From NCBI GenBank assembly GCA_034520365.1, contig JAXHNP010000003.1, forward strand, positions 496,001-560,000: DNA of 64,000 nt, in the 5' to 3' direction. The DNA comes from Desulfobacterales bacterium (GTDB lineage: Bacteria > Desulfobacterota > Desulfobacteria > Desulfobacterales > Desulfosalsimonadaceae). Below the pieces are notes generated by a model. That model was not told the DNA's origin and searched no databases. It saw only the letters and a list, made by a program, of their open reading frames with translations. Within the stretch, counting starts at the first letter, position 1. Each line of letters opens with the position of its first letter. Position numbers and translations under genes: made by a program. This document shows, one piece after another, positions 45,311 to 56,310 of the stretch.

Positions 45311-45838
45311 TTAAGTTTTAGGTCCCCGGAGACCCGCTGGCGGAGCCAAAATCTCCGACCAGATCACCGCCTGGCGCAGATCCTGCCGGGACAGCCGCGC
45401 CTGTTTTGCCGGATGCGGCACCTTCTTGACCTTTTCAGGCGCCGCTTCCCGGGCGAACGATCTGGGCTCCCATTTTTTGAAGCCCCGTTTCTGCCACTGT
45501 TTCTCCTTCTCGGCAGACGCGGCTTCTTCGGAGGCCGCCGTCTTCCCCTTTGATTCCGCTGAAACCTGTTCGCTTTCAGCCTGTTTCGCGGGGCTTTCTT
45601 CAGGCATTAAATCTTCCCACCAGGATCGATGGCGGGCAGGCTGTTCCAAAGGTTCCGCAGACTCTTTCTGCGGCTCCATCTCCTGCCTGAATTCCTCCAG
45701 CAGATTCTCCAGGCCCTTTCTCCAGCCGGATGATGGCTTTTTATCCCCTTTTGCCGTTTTCCGGGCCATCTGCTTGAGGATCTGGGTAAACAGCATAATC
45801 CCTACAATAATGAATAAAAACAGAATTTCAAAATTCAT
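45311..45838 (-). CDS. Small single-helix membrane protein behind floA, unknown
   Basis: 175 residues from the ATG at 45838, which has GAGGAG 6 bases upstream; an ATG at 45862 overlaps the floA stop and adds eight residues. One N-terminal transmembrane helix (MNFEILFLFIIVGIMLFTQI) is followed by a charged, low-complexity cytoplasmic tail rich in Lys, Glu and Ala (ESKGKTAASEEAASAEKEKQ) and a C-terminal segment ARLSRQDLRQAVIWSEILAP. I do not recognise a family. Its tight position behind floA suggests a role with the flotillin/NfeD set. Confidence 0.7.
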   Translation of the reverse strand: MNFEILFLFIIVGIMLFTQILKQMARKTAKGDKKPSSGWRKGLENLLEEFRQEMEPQKESAEPLEQPARHRSWWEDLMPEESPAKQAESEQVSAESKGKTAASEEAASAEKEKQWQKRGFKKWEPRSFAREAAPEKVKKVPHPAKQARLSRQDLRQAVIWSEILAPPAGLRGPKT

Positions 45839-45861
45839 CAAAAACTCCTCTTGCGAAGCCA

Positions 45862-46860
45862 TTACTCTTCAGAATCCGGTGTTTCGGGATACTCCTTACC
45901 GTCTTCGGTCTTGCCGATGGTATCGCGCATGGTGGTATCCGCCTCGATGTTCTTCATCCGGTAATAATCCATAACGCCCAGATTGCCGCTCCTGAAGGCT
46001 TCGGCCATGGCCAGTGGCACCTCGGCTTCGGCTTCGACAACTTTTGCCCGCATCTCCTGGACTCGTGCCTTCATCTCCTGCTCGGCGGCATAGGCCATGG
46101 CCCGGCGCTCCTCGGCTTTGGCCTGGGCGATTTTCTTGTCCGCCTCGGCCCGGTCGGTTTCAAGCTCCGCCCCGATATTCTTGCCCACATCCACATCCGC
46201 GATATCAATGGATAAAATTTCATAGGCGGTGCCCGAATCAAGCCCCTTTTCAAGCACCCGGCGGGAGATGCTGTCCGGATTTTCAAGCACGTTCTTATGG
46301 CTGTCCGAAGAGCCGATGGTCGTGACAATGCCCTCGCCCACCCGGGCCAGAATGGTTTCCTCGCCGGCGCCGCCGACCAGCCGCTCAATATTGGCCCGCA
46401 CGGTGACGCGTGATATGGCCCTAAGCTGGATGCCGTCCTTGGCCATGGCCGCCACCATGGGCGTTTCAATCACCTTGGGGTTAACACTCATCTGAACGGC
46501 TTCCAGGACATTTCTGCCGGCCAGGTCAATGGCGACCGCCCGGTTGAAAATCAAATCGATATTGGCTTTATCCGCGGCGATCAATGCCTGAACCACCCGC
46601 ATGACATCGCCGCCGGCCAGATAATGGGACTCCAGGTCATTGGTGGATATCTCCAGGCCGGCTTTTACCGCCATGATTTTGGCGTTTACGATTAATTTGG
46701 GCGGAACTTTTCTAAACCGCATGAACACGATATTGAAAAGTCCCACAGAGGCGCCCGAAACAAGCGCCTGTATCCACAGGGAAATCGCCGATCCAATAAA
46801 ATAGATAAAAATAATAACGGCAATAAAAAGTACAATAAATAGAATATGGGTCAGTGTCAT
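45862..46860 (-). CDS. floA: Flotillin-like protein FloA (UPF0365)
   Basis: 332 residues, the family length. A membrane-inserted hairpin at residues 5-50 ([20 protein letters not shown]) precedes the SPFH/band-7-like domain ([40 protein letters not shown]). A helical repeat region rich in Ala and Glu follows ([20 protein letters not shown]). FloA organises functional membrane microdomains in Bacillus. As in Bacillus (yqeZ-yqfA), it lies with nfeD genes, but here a 329-base repeat region separates them. Confidence 0.93.
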   Translation of the reverse strand: MTLTHILFIVLFIAVIIFIYFIGSAISLWIQALVSGASVGLFNIVFMRFRKVPPKLIVNAKIMAVKAGLEISTNDLESHYLAGGDVMRVVQALIAADKANIDLIFNRAVAIDLAGRNVLEAVQMSVNPKVIETPMVAAMAKDGIQLRAISRVTVRANIERLVGGAGEETILARVGEGIVTTIGSSDSHKNVLENPDSISRRVLEKGLDSGTAYEILSIDIADVDVGKNIGAELETDRAEADKKIAQAKAEERRAMAYAAEQEMKARVQEMRAKVVEAEAEVPLAMAEAFRSGNLGVMDYYRMKNIEADTTMRDTIGKTEDGKEYPETPDSEE

Positions 46861-47189
46861 GATACGCTCCTATTTGTTTAGTTTTGCCATAAACTTGACG
46901 GCTTCGCGGCCTTCTTGCAGAAAGTAGGTTTAAAAGGCTGTAACAATCCGTCCATACTGTCATTTCGAGCGACAGCGAGAAATCTTAAGATTCCTCGTCA
47001 CTCTCGTTCCTCGGAATGACATCATCAAAAAATCTTGGAATAACTGTATATATTTTTCATCAGCAGAAGTACAAACCTGAACACTGAAACCTTATACCCT
47101 ACACCCTATACCCTACACCCTACACCCTATACCCTGCACCCTGCACCCTGCACCCTGCACCCTGCACCCTGCACCCTACACCCGTGAAG
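46861..47189. repeat. Gap with GTCATTTCGAG palindrome and a 13-unit heptamer array
   Basis: 46959-47020 is a 62-base palindromic element: GTCATTTCGAGCGACAGCGA then GAAATCTTAAGATT, CCTCG and GGAATGAC. 47093-47183 is a perfect run of 13 heptamers (TATACCC, TACACCC, six TGCACCC, TACACCC) that ends 6 bases before the stop of the short nfeD gene. No gene is visible. Confidence 0.85.
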
Positions 47190-47669
47190 TCATTCCCCCT
47201 CCCGAACCACCACGCGGTTGCCCTCCACCGCGATGACGAGAACGGGCTTGTCCTTTTCGATAAACTCCCCCCGGCTCACTACATCCACCCGCCGGCCGTC
47301 AATCCGCGCCGTGCCCGCCGGGCGGAGGTTGGTCACGGTGGTTCCGGTTTTTCCCATATACCCCCCCAATTTTTCAGACTGGGAGGTCACACCGTCCGTC
47401 TTTTTTAACGATTTACGCAGTGCCACCGGCGAATAGGCGAGCAGCTTGACTCCGGAAATCAAAACAATGGGCAGAATAATCACATCTGCGGCCACAAACA
47501 TCATGCCTACAGACATGGACACATTGGTAAACACCGAATAAAGCGAATAGCCGAAGCATCCCAGGGCCAGGATGGTTAATACCCCGCCGGAGGGCAGGAT
47601 GACCTCGGCCAGCAAAACAAATATGCCCGCCACCTGCAATATAATGGGAAACCCCAACTCGATAATCAT
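47190..47669 (-). CDS. Short NfeD family membrane protein
   Basis: 159 residues. Three or four hydrophobic helices occupy residues 1-80 (FPIILQVAGIFVLLAEVILP), followed by an OB-fold NfeD C-terminal domain (GKTGTTVTNLRPAGTARIDG, DVVSRGEFIEKDKPVLVIAV) with the usual Val-Val-Arg-Glu end. It lacks a protease domain. Such proteins pair with flotillins. It overlaps the long NfeD gene by 4 bases. Confidence 0.88.
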   Translation of the reverse strand: MIIELGFPIILQVAGIFVLLAEVILPSGGVLTILALGCFGYSLYSVFTNVSMSVGMMFVAADVIILPIVLISGVKLLAYSPVALRKSLKKTDGVTSQSEKLGGYMGKTGTTVTNLRPAGTARIDGRRVDVVSRGEFIEKDKPVLVIAVEGNRVVVREGE

Positions 47670-49159
47670 TCAGACGTATTCCTTGCAACAATCACCCGGT
47701 TGCCGGATATTTCTGACACCACCACCGGCGCGTCGCGCTCGATAAATTCATTGTCCGTCACCACGTCAAACACATCCGCCCTGATTTTCACCTTGCCGGA
47801 CGGCCGAAGTGCTGTCATGGCCACGCCGGTATCCCCCACATGCACCCGGCGGGTCTCCCGGGAATCCGAATGCGCATCCTTTAAACTCGCGGTCAGGTAC
47901 GGACCCCCGGTCGCCGTGGAAAGCCGCGGCAGCACATACCGGATAAACAAAAGTCCCAGAATAAACGAGACCACATAGGCGCCCACCACCTTGATGATAT
48001 TATTTAAAAGAATCTCCGTCTCCCAGGGAATGGCGGGGTCGGGGATGACAAAATCCTGAAATGTGAGGATCAGGCCGATGACAATGCATATCATTCCGAC
48101 AAACCCGGCAATACCGAATCCCGGCAGCACAAACACCTCGATCGCCATCAGGATAATCCCCAGTATAATAATCAAAAGTTCGGTATAGTCGGCCAGGCCC
48201 ACCATGTATTGATTCAAAAAAACAACCCCCAGGCAGATCAGCCCGAGCAGGCCCGGAATGCCGAATCCGGGGGCCTTCATCTCCATGTAAAGGGCGGCCA
48301 AACCGATCATCATGAGAATCGGGGCGATGCTGCCGATGTAGCGCACCATGGCCTCGGACCAGGAAGGCTCGATCCGTTGCCGGGCAAACGGGCCGCCCCC
48401 TTTTTTCTCAAGCATTGCATCAATGCCGGATACGGTCATGGACGAAAATCCCAATTCAAGGGCCTCCACTGCAGACAGGGTCAGAAGCTCGCCTTTTTCC
48501 ACCACCGTGGTCCGACTCGTCACCCGCTCCTTTTCTTCCGATGTCAGGTCCTCAAAGGCCTGCGCATCCATATATTTTTTTTCCCCATCAATTTCCACGG
48601 CATACACGACCTTTTCCGGCGTGACCATGGCCTCGGCCAGGGCCTCCGGGTAGCCGTTTCGCCGGGCCAGGGCCCGGAATTTGGCCCGGATCGGGGATTG
48701 AAACTTCTCCCCCATCATTTTCGGGCCCTCCTGGGAATAAACAATGGGGGCGGTGTCGCCGATGGTGGTGGCCGGCCGCATGACCAGATCGCCGCAGGAA
48801 AGCGCGATCAGGGCGCCGGCGGAAATCGCCTTTTTTTTCACAAATGCGATGGAGCGCTCGGCCGGCACGGTCAGCAGGGTATCCACAATTTCAAGCGCCG
48901 AGTCCACCCGCCCGCCGAATGTGTCGATTTCAATCACCACCAAGCTCTCTGGCGTTTGGAGGGCCTCACGGCAGGCCCGGTCAATAAATGCCGCCATGCC
49001 CGGATCTACCGTTCCGGCAACCGGGATCACAAAAACCGGGCGTCCCTGGGGCTGTTGGGTTTCTTCCTGGGCATGGGCGGGAAACGATACAATTAGGGTT
49101 ACTGCCGCAAAAAAAACAGGCACCCGGCAAAGTCTCTGAAATATATGGCGAACCTTCAT
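47666..49159 (-). CDS. Long NfeD protein, membrane-bound ClpP-class serine protease
   Basis: 497 residues. Signal peptide MKVRHIFQRLCRVPVFFAAV (cut near AHAQE), then a ClpP/SppA-like protease domain (about 38-225: VIEIDTFGGRVDSALEIVDT and catalytic Ser113 in AISAGALIALSCGD). Four or more transmembrane helices follow (about 270-390) and then a C-terminal OB-fold (VGDTGVAMTALRPSGKVKIR). The family partners flotillin/stomatin proteins in membrane quality control (YqeZ in Bacillus). A short nfeD follows by 4-base overlap and floA lies further down. Confidence 0.92.
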   Translation of the reverse strand: MKVRHIFQRLCRVPVFFAAVTLIVSFPAHAQEETQQPQGRPVFVIPVAGTVDPGMAAFIDRACREALQTPESLVVIEIDTFGGRVDSALEIVDTLLTVPAERSIAFVKKKAISAGALIALSCGDLVMRPATTIGDTAPIVYSQEGPKMMGEKFQSPIRAKFRALARRNGYPEALAEAMVTPEKVVYAVEIDGEKKYMDAQAFEDLTSEEKERVTSRTTVVEKGELLTLSAVEALELGFSSMTVSGIDAMLEKKGGGPFARQRIEPSWSEAMVRYIGSIAPILMMIGLAALYMEMKAPGFGIPGLLGLICLGVVFLNQYMVGLADYTELLIIILGIILMAIEVFVLPGFGIAGFVGMICIVIGLILTFQDFVIPDPAIPWETEILLNNIIKVVGAYVVSFILGLLFIRYVLPRLSTATGGPYLTASLKDAHSDSRETRRVHVGDTGVAMTALRPSGKVKIRADVFDVVTDNEFIERDAPVVVSEISGNRVIVARNTSE

Positions 49160-49335
49160 ACAGGTAAGTTTCCTCTGTGGGGACAGGCAAAAAGAACTGT
49201 AATCTTGACAAGTTAAAATACAATTAGAGCCGATTCGGTGTCAAGCCGAAAAGCAGCGGGGAAAATCTGTTTGCACCAGTTTCAGCATATGTTAGATTAT
49301 AAACAGTGTTTATGGGAAACTTCTGAGTTCGAATC

Positions 49336-49532
49336 CCACGGTAAATTTGTTCTATCTATTTTTCAGGCGGGCACGGTGACCCGCCCTACACGACAATGCC
49401 GATTTTCAGGCGGGCACGGTGGCCCGCCCTACGCGACAATGCCGACATTTTGTAGGGTCGGCCACCGTGCCGACCTTACATGCGAGAAACCCCATGGTTA
49501 TGGGGTTGTTCGCCAGAACAAATTCACCGTGG
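49336..49532 (+). mobile_element. MITE-like element, 197 bp, with 18-bp inverted ends and 8-bp target duplication
   Basis: Left end CCACGGTAAATTTGTTCT (49336-49353) and right end AGAACAAATTCACCGTGG (49515-49532) are inverted repeats with one mismatch. The 8-mer TTCGAATC flanks the element directly on both sides (49328-49335 and 49533-49540). The interior holds inverted GGCGGGCACGGTGGCCCGCC modules and no gene. Related partial copies lie at 41428-41525 and 44221-44370. It stands 36 bases before the start codon of the acetate-operon gene. The rest of the gap 49160-49335 shows nothing further. Confidence 0.75.
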
Positions 49533-49568
49533 TTCGAATCCACCCTGCTGCCTGACGGAGGCAAGAAC

Positions 49569-51467
49569 ATGCAAACCAGTTACTGGCCGGATGAATATAT
49601 AGAAAAAAAGCGGACCGCAGAAGAGGCGCTCAGTACGCTCCGATCCGGCCAGCGGATTTTCATCGGCTCATCCTGCGGCGAACCCCAGCACCTCGTCCAA
49701 ACCCTTGTCCAGTCGGACAAGATGTTCCCGGATCTGGAAATCGTCCGGCTGATGAGCATCGAAAATTCGCCGATCACGCGCCTTGCCCTTGACAGCAAGA
49801 ATGAAAACTTCAGCATCCGGAACATCTACCAGGGCTCGGCCACCGCCAAGCATTTAGCCGCCAACCGCCCCTTTATCACCTCCATGCACATATCGGCCGT
49901 GCCGGGGCTGTTTTTAAAGCGGCACCTGCCGATAAACGCGGCCCTTATCCAGGCCTCGCCGCCGGATGATTTCGGGTGGATGAGCATGGGCATCTCAGTG
50001 GACGTCGGTATCGCTGCCGCCCGGGCCGCGGATACGGTCATTGTTCAGGTAAATTCGCACATGCCCCGGGTGTTGGGCCACAGCTTTATCCATGTCAATG
50101 ACGTGGACATGATCGTTGAAAAGGACGAGGAGCTGCTGACGCTTGACAAGCTGCCCGAGTTTGAGACCGCGCACAGCATTGCCAAAATTGTGGCCAACCT
50201 CATCGAGGACGGCTCCACCTTTCAGCTGGGCCTGGGCGCCACCCCGAAAGCGATTTTGCTTGCGCTTTCCGAAAAAAACGACCTGGGCGTGCATACCCAG
50301 TTTATCATTGACGGCATCATGGACCTCGTCTCCATGGGCGTTATCACCAATCGCTACAAAGGGATCAATGACGGTAAAGCCGTGGCCAGCAATGCCGTAG
50401 GTTCCCGGAACCTCTATGATTTCGTCCATGACAACCCGGCCATCGAGTTCTACCCCTCCGATTATGTGAACAACCCGGCGATCATCGCCCGCCACAACCG
50501 GATGGTGTCTGTCAACATGGTCATGGAAATGGATTTAACCGGCCAGGCGGCGGTGGATGCCCTGCCCCACAACTATTTTGCCGGGGTTTCCAGCATGCTT
50601 GATTTTATCAGGGGCACCGACGCCTCTCCGGAGGGCAAATCAATTCTGCTCATTCCCTCGACCTCCATTGACGGGAGCATCAGCCGCATCGTGTCCACCC
50701 TGGAAAGCGGCGCGGTAGTGGTCCCCCGAAGCGATGTCTCCTACGTGGTCAGCGAATACGGCGCGGTCAACCTCTTTGGCAAAAACCTTCAGGAGCGGGC
50801 CACAGCCATGATCAGTCTGGCCCATCCGGATTACCGGGATGAGCTTTTTCAAAAAGCCCGGGATCTTGGCCTGATGAGCCCGGGCCGGAAACTCAGCGAA
50901 TCCCTGCGCAGCGTCTATCCGGTCGGCCTGGAGGAGGTTCGCAAATACGACGGGCAGACTGTAAAGTTCCGGCCGGCCAAGCCCGTGGATACCCGTCGCA
51001 TTCAGGAGCATTTCTACAGTCTTGACCGGAAAGATGTTGTCGCCCGGTTTTTCTACGAAAAAACGGCCTTTTTAAAAGATGATGTGGAATCCATGGTGGA
51101 AACCGATTACATCAAAAATCTGACCATCCTGGCCATTACCGGAGAATTCGGATTCGGCACCGTGATCGGGCTGGGTGCCTATATGCTGGAGCCCAAAAAA
51201 AATATCGCTGAAATCGCATTCTCCGTGGCCCGGCCGTGGCAGGGCAAAGGGATCTCCTCGGTCATCCTGAACAAACTGGCTGAAGCGGCGCGGAATAACG
51301 GCATCAAGGGGCTTGTGGCCTATACGTCGCCGGAAAACAAGGGCATGATCAAACTGTTTCGGAAACTGCCCTATAAGGTGCATTCATCCCTGGATGACGG
51401 GATGATCATATTAACCTGTTATTTTGAAGAGCCCGAAAATAAACAGGCCTCAGAAAAACCCAAATAA
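49569..51467 (+). CDS. Acetyl-CoA hydrolase/CoA-transferase fused to GNAT N-acetyltransferase
   Basis: 632 residues from the ATG at 49569 (GGAGG 8 bases upstream); the upstream open frame translates repeat DNA. Residues about 1-440 form the class I CoA-transferase fold of acetyl-CoA hydrolases/succinyl-CoA:acetate CoA-transferases (LIQASPPDDFGWMSMGISVD, LGLGATPKAILLAL, FAGVSSMLDFIRG, YVVSEYGAVNLFGKNLQERA). Residues about 475-620 form a GNAT acetyltransferase with the acetyl-CoA-binding motif RPWQGKGISSVILNKLAEAA. The protein could transfer CoA between acetate and other acids and acetylate a protein lysine; acsA and an AcuC-like deacetylase follow directly. Confidence 0.85.
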   Translation: MQTSYWPDEYIEKKRTAEEALSTLRSGQRIFIGSSCGEPQHLVQTLVQSDKMFPDLEIVRLMSIENSPITRLALDSKNENFSIRNIYQGSATAKHLAANRPFITSMHISAVPGLFLKRHLPINAALIQASPPDDFGWMSMGISVDVGIAAARAADTVIVQVNSHMPRVLGHSFIHVNDVDMIVEKDEELLTLDKLPEFETAHSIAKIVANLIEDGSTFQLGLGATPKAILLALSEKNDLGVHTQFIIDGIMDLVSMGVITNRYKGINDGKAVASNAVGSRNLYDFVHDNPAIEFYPSDYVNNPAIIARHNRMVSVNMVMEMDLTGQAAVDALPHNYFAGVSSMLDFIRGTDASPEGKSILLIPSTSIDGSISRIVSTLESGAVVVPRSDVSYVVSEYGAVNLFGKNLQERATAMISLAHPDYRDELFQKARDLGLMSPGRKLSESLRSVYPVGLEEVRKYDGQTVKFRPAKPVDTRRIQEHFYSLDRKDVVARFFYEKTAFLKDDVESMVETDYIKNLTILAITGEFGFGTVIGLGAYMLEPKKNIAEIAFSVARPWQGKGISSVILNKLAEAARNNGIKGLVAYTSPENKGMIKLFRKLPYKVHSSLDDGMIILTCYFEEPENKQASEKPK

Positions 51468-51485
51468 GCATGAAGGAGGACGTCC

Positions 51486-53441
<1,956 letters not shown>

Positions 53442-53456
53442 GAAAAACCGCCGGCC

Positions 53457-54494
53457 ATGGGGATAAAAATTGGCATTGCAAGGGATGACCGGTTTTTGGC
53501 GCATAAAACCGGTCATTTTCATCCCGAACATCCCAAGCGGCTGGATGCCATCTACCGGATGCTGGACCGGGAATTTGCCGGCCGGCTCCAAACCTATACG
53601 GCGCTGCCTGCGGCCATGGATCTGGTGGAAGCGGTCCATTCGCCGGAGCATATCCGGCGGATACTAAAAACCGCGGAGCAGCATGTTACCAACCTGGCCC
53701 CGGATACGCCGGTATCGGCAAAATCCTACATGGCGGCCTGGCTGGCAGCCGGCTCGTGCATTCAGGGGGTGGATGCCCTGTTAAACAGCGAATGCACGTC
53801 TTTTTTTGCCCTGCTCCGTCCGCCCGGCCATCACGCGCTGGCCAACCGGGCGGGCGGCTTCTGCATCTTCAACAACGTGGCCATAGCCGCCAGATATGCG
53901 CTAAACCATCACCGGCTGGAGCGGATCCTGGTGATTGACTGGGATGTCCACCATGGAAACGGCATTCAGGCGCTTTTCTATCATGACCCCCGGGTGCTCT
54001 ATGTATCCACCCATGACCTGATGCTATACCCCTATTCCGGCGAGCCCGAGCAGACCGGCACCGACTGGGGCGAAGGCTACACCATCAATGCCCCGCTGGG
54101 CCGATCCATGACCGATGATGACATCATCTGGCTGTATCAGGCGATCCTCTCACCGGTGATTGAATCCTACCGACCGGAATTGATCATGGTATCCGCCGGC
54201 TTTGACGCGCACAGGGATGATCCGCTGGGCCGGTCCCAATGGACGGAGGCCGCCTATACGGGGATTACCCGGCTGCTCATCCATGCCAAAAAAGGGGTTG
54301 GGGACCCGCCCATATTTCTTGCCCTGGAAGGCGGGTATAACCCGGGCGCCCTTGTCAGCTCGGTTCATTCTGTGTTATTGGAACTTTTTGAGAACGAAAG
54401 CCGAATGCCGGAGGTATCACCCACTTATGAAAAAACCAGGCATCTCGTCCACCGGCTGCTTAAAATTCACTCAAAATACGGACTTATGGCATGA
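53457..54494 (+). CDS. Histone deacetylase family protein, AcuC-like
   Basis: 345 residues, class I/II HDAC fold with all zinc and catalytic motifs: LRPPGHHALANRAGGFCIFN (His-His dyad), VIDWDVHHGNGIQALFYHD (zinc Asp and His) and MVSAGFDAHRDDPLG (zinc Asp). AcuC of Bacillus removes the acetyl group from acetyl-CoA synthetase; acetylpolyamine amidohydrolases are the other option. Its position directly after acsA favours the AcuC role. It overlaps the next ligase gene by 4 bases (ATGA). Confidence 0.88.
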   Translation: MGIKIGIARDDRFLAHKTGHFHPEHPKRLDAIYRMLDREFAGRLQTYTALPAAMDLVEAVHSPEHIRRILKTAEQHVTNLAPDTPVSAKSYMAAWLAAGSCIQGVDALLNSECTSFFALLRPPGHHALANRAGGFCIFNNVAIAARYALNHHRLERILVIDWDVHHGNGIQALFYHDPRVLYVSTHDLMLYPYSGEPEQTGTDWGEGYTINAPLGRSMTDDDIIWLYQAILSPVIESYRPELIMVSAGFDAHRDDPLGRSQWTEAAYTGITRLLIHAKKGVGDPPIFLALEGGYNPGALVSSVHSVLLELFENESRMPEVSPTYEKTRHLVHRLLKIHSKYGLMA

Positions 54495-56224
54495 TTAAGG
54501 CAAGAATTCCGGCGCACGATACGGCATCCGCCAACCTGCAATCCTATGAGGAAACCCGGCGGCAATTTGATTGGACCGAAATTGAAAAGGAATTTTCCTG
54601 GTACGGCAAAGACCGGATGAACATCATCACCGAATCCATTGATCGGTGGGCGGCAGACCCGGAACGGACCGATCATCCGGCCATGATTTTCCAAAAGCAG
54701 GGGGTTATTGAAGCCTACACCTACCGGCAGCTCAAGGAAAAATCCTGCCAATGGGCGGCCATGCTTTCCAAACGGGGATTTACCCAGGGCGACCGGCTGA
54801 TCACCCTGCTTCCGCCCTCACCGGAAACCTTTTTTGCCATGGCCGCCTGCGCCCGCATCGGGGTGATTTTCTGCCCCATATTCGCCACCGCCGGCTTTTA
54901 TGAACTTGAAATTCGTTTAGAATCCACAGCCCCCAAAGGCGTGCTCACCCATCCGGACCTGGTGGAAAAGCTCTCCTACGAGTTTGCCTCAAATGTTGAA
55001 TACATCTTCTTAACCCAAACCACCGGGCCCGGCCTGTTTTCCAATGAAACCCCGCTGGCGGCGGAAATCGATGCCATGCCCAAAGAATTTCCGGCAGAAC
55101 CCCTGCCGGGAAACGCGCCGCTTTACATGATTTTTACCTCCGGCTCCACGCGCCCGCCCAAGGGCGTTATCCATACCCATCAGGATATGACGGGGATTCT
55201 GGCCTCCGCGCGATGGGTCCTGAATGTAAAGCCGGAGACAATCCTGTGGACCGATGCGGACCCCGCCTGGGTCACGGGCACGGTATACGGAGGGCTCGCC
55301 CCGTGGCTTTGCGGGATTACCTCGGTGATCCAGGGCGATCCGTTTACCGCGGCCAACTGGTACTGGACCATCGAGCGTCACCGGATATCGGTCTGCTATA
55401 CCACCCCCCGCACCATCCGGGACTTGATGGAGGCGGGCGATGATCTGCCGTCCCGGTATGATTTAAGCTCCCTCAGGCATATGGCCACTGTGGGCGCGCC
55501 GCTGGTGCCGGATCTTTTCTACTGGGGCGGCAAATACCTCAACTGCTATCCGCATGACAACTGGTGGATGACCGAAACCGGCATCATCTGCATTGCCAAC
55601 CTTCCGAGCCTGGATATAAAGCCGGGCGCCATTGGAAAGCCGATTCCGGGCATCAAGGCCGCCATTCTGGATGAAGCCGGCGAAGAGCTGCCGCCGCTTT
55701 CCCTGGGCGAACTGGCCTTAAAAGCGCCCTGGCCGGGCCTGATGCATGACCTGTGGCATGACAGCGCACGATTCCAGAAATACTTCAGAAACGACCAGTG
55801 GTTTGTCACCGGCGATATCGCCCTCTGCGATGAGGAGGGCTATTTCTATCATCAGGGCCGAAACGATGATCTCTTAAAAGCCGGGGGGGACAAGCTGATC
55901 GGCCCCTTTGAAATCGAACAGGTCCTGACCACCCACCCGGCGGTGGCGGAAGCCGCGGTTATTTCCAAAGGCAGCGAACCCGGCGAAGGGAGCTCCTACC
56001 TCAAGGCCTTTTTGACCTTAAAAAAGGGTTATATCAGCTCAAACCGGCTGAATTATGAAATCAAAGCCTACCTTAAGGCCAATTTCAGCAAGGATATCGA
56101 GCTGCGGGAAATCGTATTCCTCGACGCGCTTCCCAAAACCCGAAGCGGCAAGCTCCTGCGCCGCGTATTGCGGGCTTGGGAGCTGGGGCTGCCCGGGGGC
56201 GATGTCATCAACATGCAGGACTGA
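54491..56224 (+). CDS. Second AMP-forming acyl-CoA synthetase (AcsA-like)
   Basis: 577 residues, ANL superfamily. Motifs: FTSGSTRPPKGVIHTHQD (P-loop, with Arg-Pro where Gly-Lys is usual), NWWMTETGIICIANLPS, VTGDIALCDEEGYFYHQGRN-type hinge region and C-terminal Lys in PKTRSGKLLRR. It lacks the N-terminal extension of true Acs and aligns better with the short AcsA-like group that activates acetate or other short acids. The acetylatable lysine context is also kept, so both ligases may share the acetylation switch. A small four-helix-bundle gene follows directly. Confidence 0.88.
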   Translation: MIKARIPAHDTASANLQSYEETRRQFDWTEIEKEFSWYGKDRMNIITESIDRWAADPERTDHPAMIFQKQGVIEAYTYRQLKEKSCQWAAMLSKRGFTQGDRLITLLPPSPETFFAMAACARIGVIFCPIFATAGFYELEIRLESTAPKGVLTHPDLVEKLSYEFASNVEYIFLTQTTGPGLFSNETPLAAEIDAMPKEFPAEPLPGNAPLYMIFTSGSTRPPKGVIHTHQDMTGILASARWVLNVKPETILWTDADPAWVTGTVYGGLAPWLCGITSVIQGDPFTAANWYWTIERHRISVCYTTPRTIRDLMEAGDDLPSRYDLSSLRHMATVGAPLVPDLFYWGGKYLNCYPHDNWWMTETGIICIANLPSLDIKPGAIGKPIPGIKAAILDEAGEELPPLSLGELALKAPWPGLMHDLWHDSARFQKYFRNDQWFVTGDIALCDEEGYFYHQGRNDDLLKAGGDKLIGPFEIEQVLTTHPAVAEAAVISKGSEPGEGSSYLKAFLTLKKGYISSNRLNYEIKAYLKANFSKDIELREIVFLDALPKTRSGKLLRRVLRAWELGLPGGDVINMQD

Positions 56225-56263
56225 TGGCAAAAATTGAGCGCTATCTGCTTTCTGGTTGGGGCC

Positions 56264-56305
56264 ATCGAAATCGAAATCGGGATCGGGATCGCTATCGGGA
56301 TCGAC
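56264..56305 (+). repeat. Hexamer array left of the four-helix-bundle gene
   Basis: Seven 6-base units ATCGAA, ATCGAA, ATCGGG, ATCGGG, ATCGCT, ATCGGG, ATCGAC. An inverted counterpart lies at 56703-56732 inside the 3' end of the gene. Confidence 0.85.
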
Positions 56306-56310
56306 GCATC

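Noticed and set aside
36130-47183. CRISPR array or origin iterons
   Set aside because: The repeats are 7-base head-to-tail units without spacers, far shorter than CRISPR repeats, and no cas, dnaA or rep gene lies in the window.
48209-49096. Plus-strand open frame opposite the long nfeD gene
   Set aside because: The sense gene shows a ClpP-type protease and transmembrane domains; the other frame is Gly/His/Arg-rich with no fold signal.
49253-49551. Possible tRNA split by the MITE (GCAGCGG at 49253-49259 against CTGCTGC at 49545-49551, with TTCGAATC as T-loop)
   Set aside because: After removal of the element the T stem does not pair (CTGAG against CCACC), there is no D-loop GG and no clear anticodon stem. 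Only the acceptor-like pairing and the T-loop-like 8-mer remain.
49419-49568. Upstream extension of the CoA-transferase/GNAT gene
   Set aside because: The 50 codons are translated from MITE and repeat sequence; the ATG at 49569 has GGAGG at the right distance.
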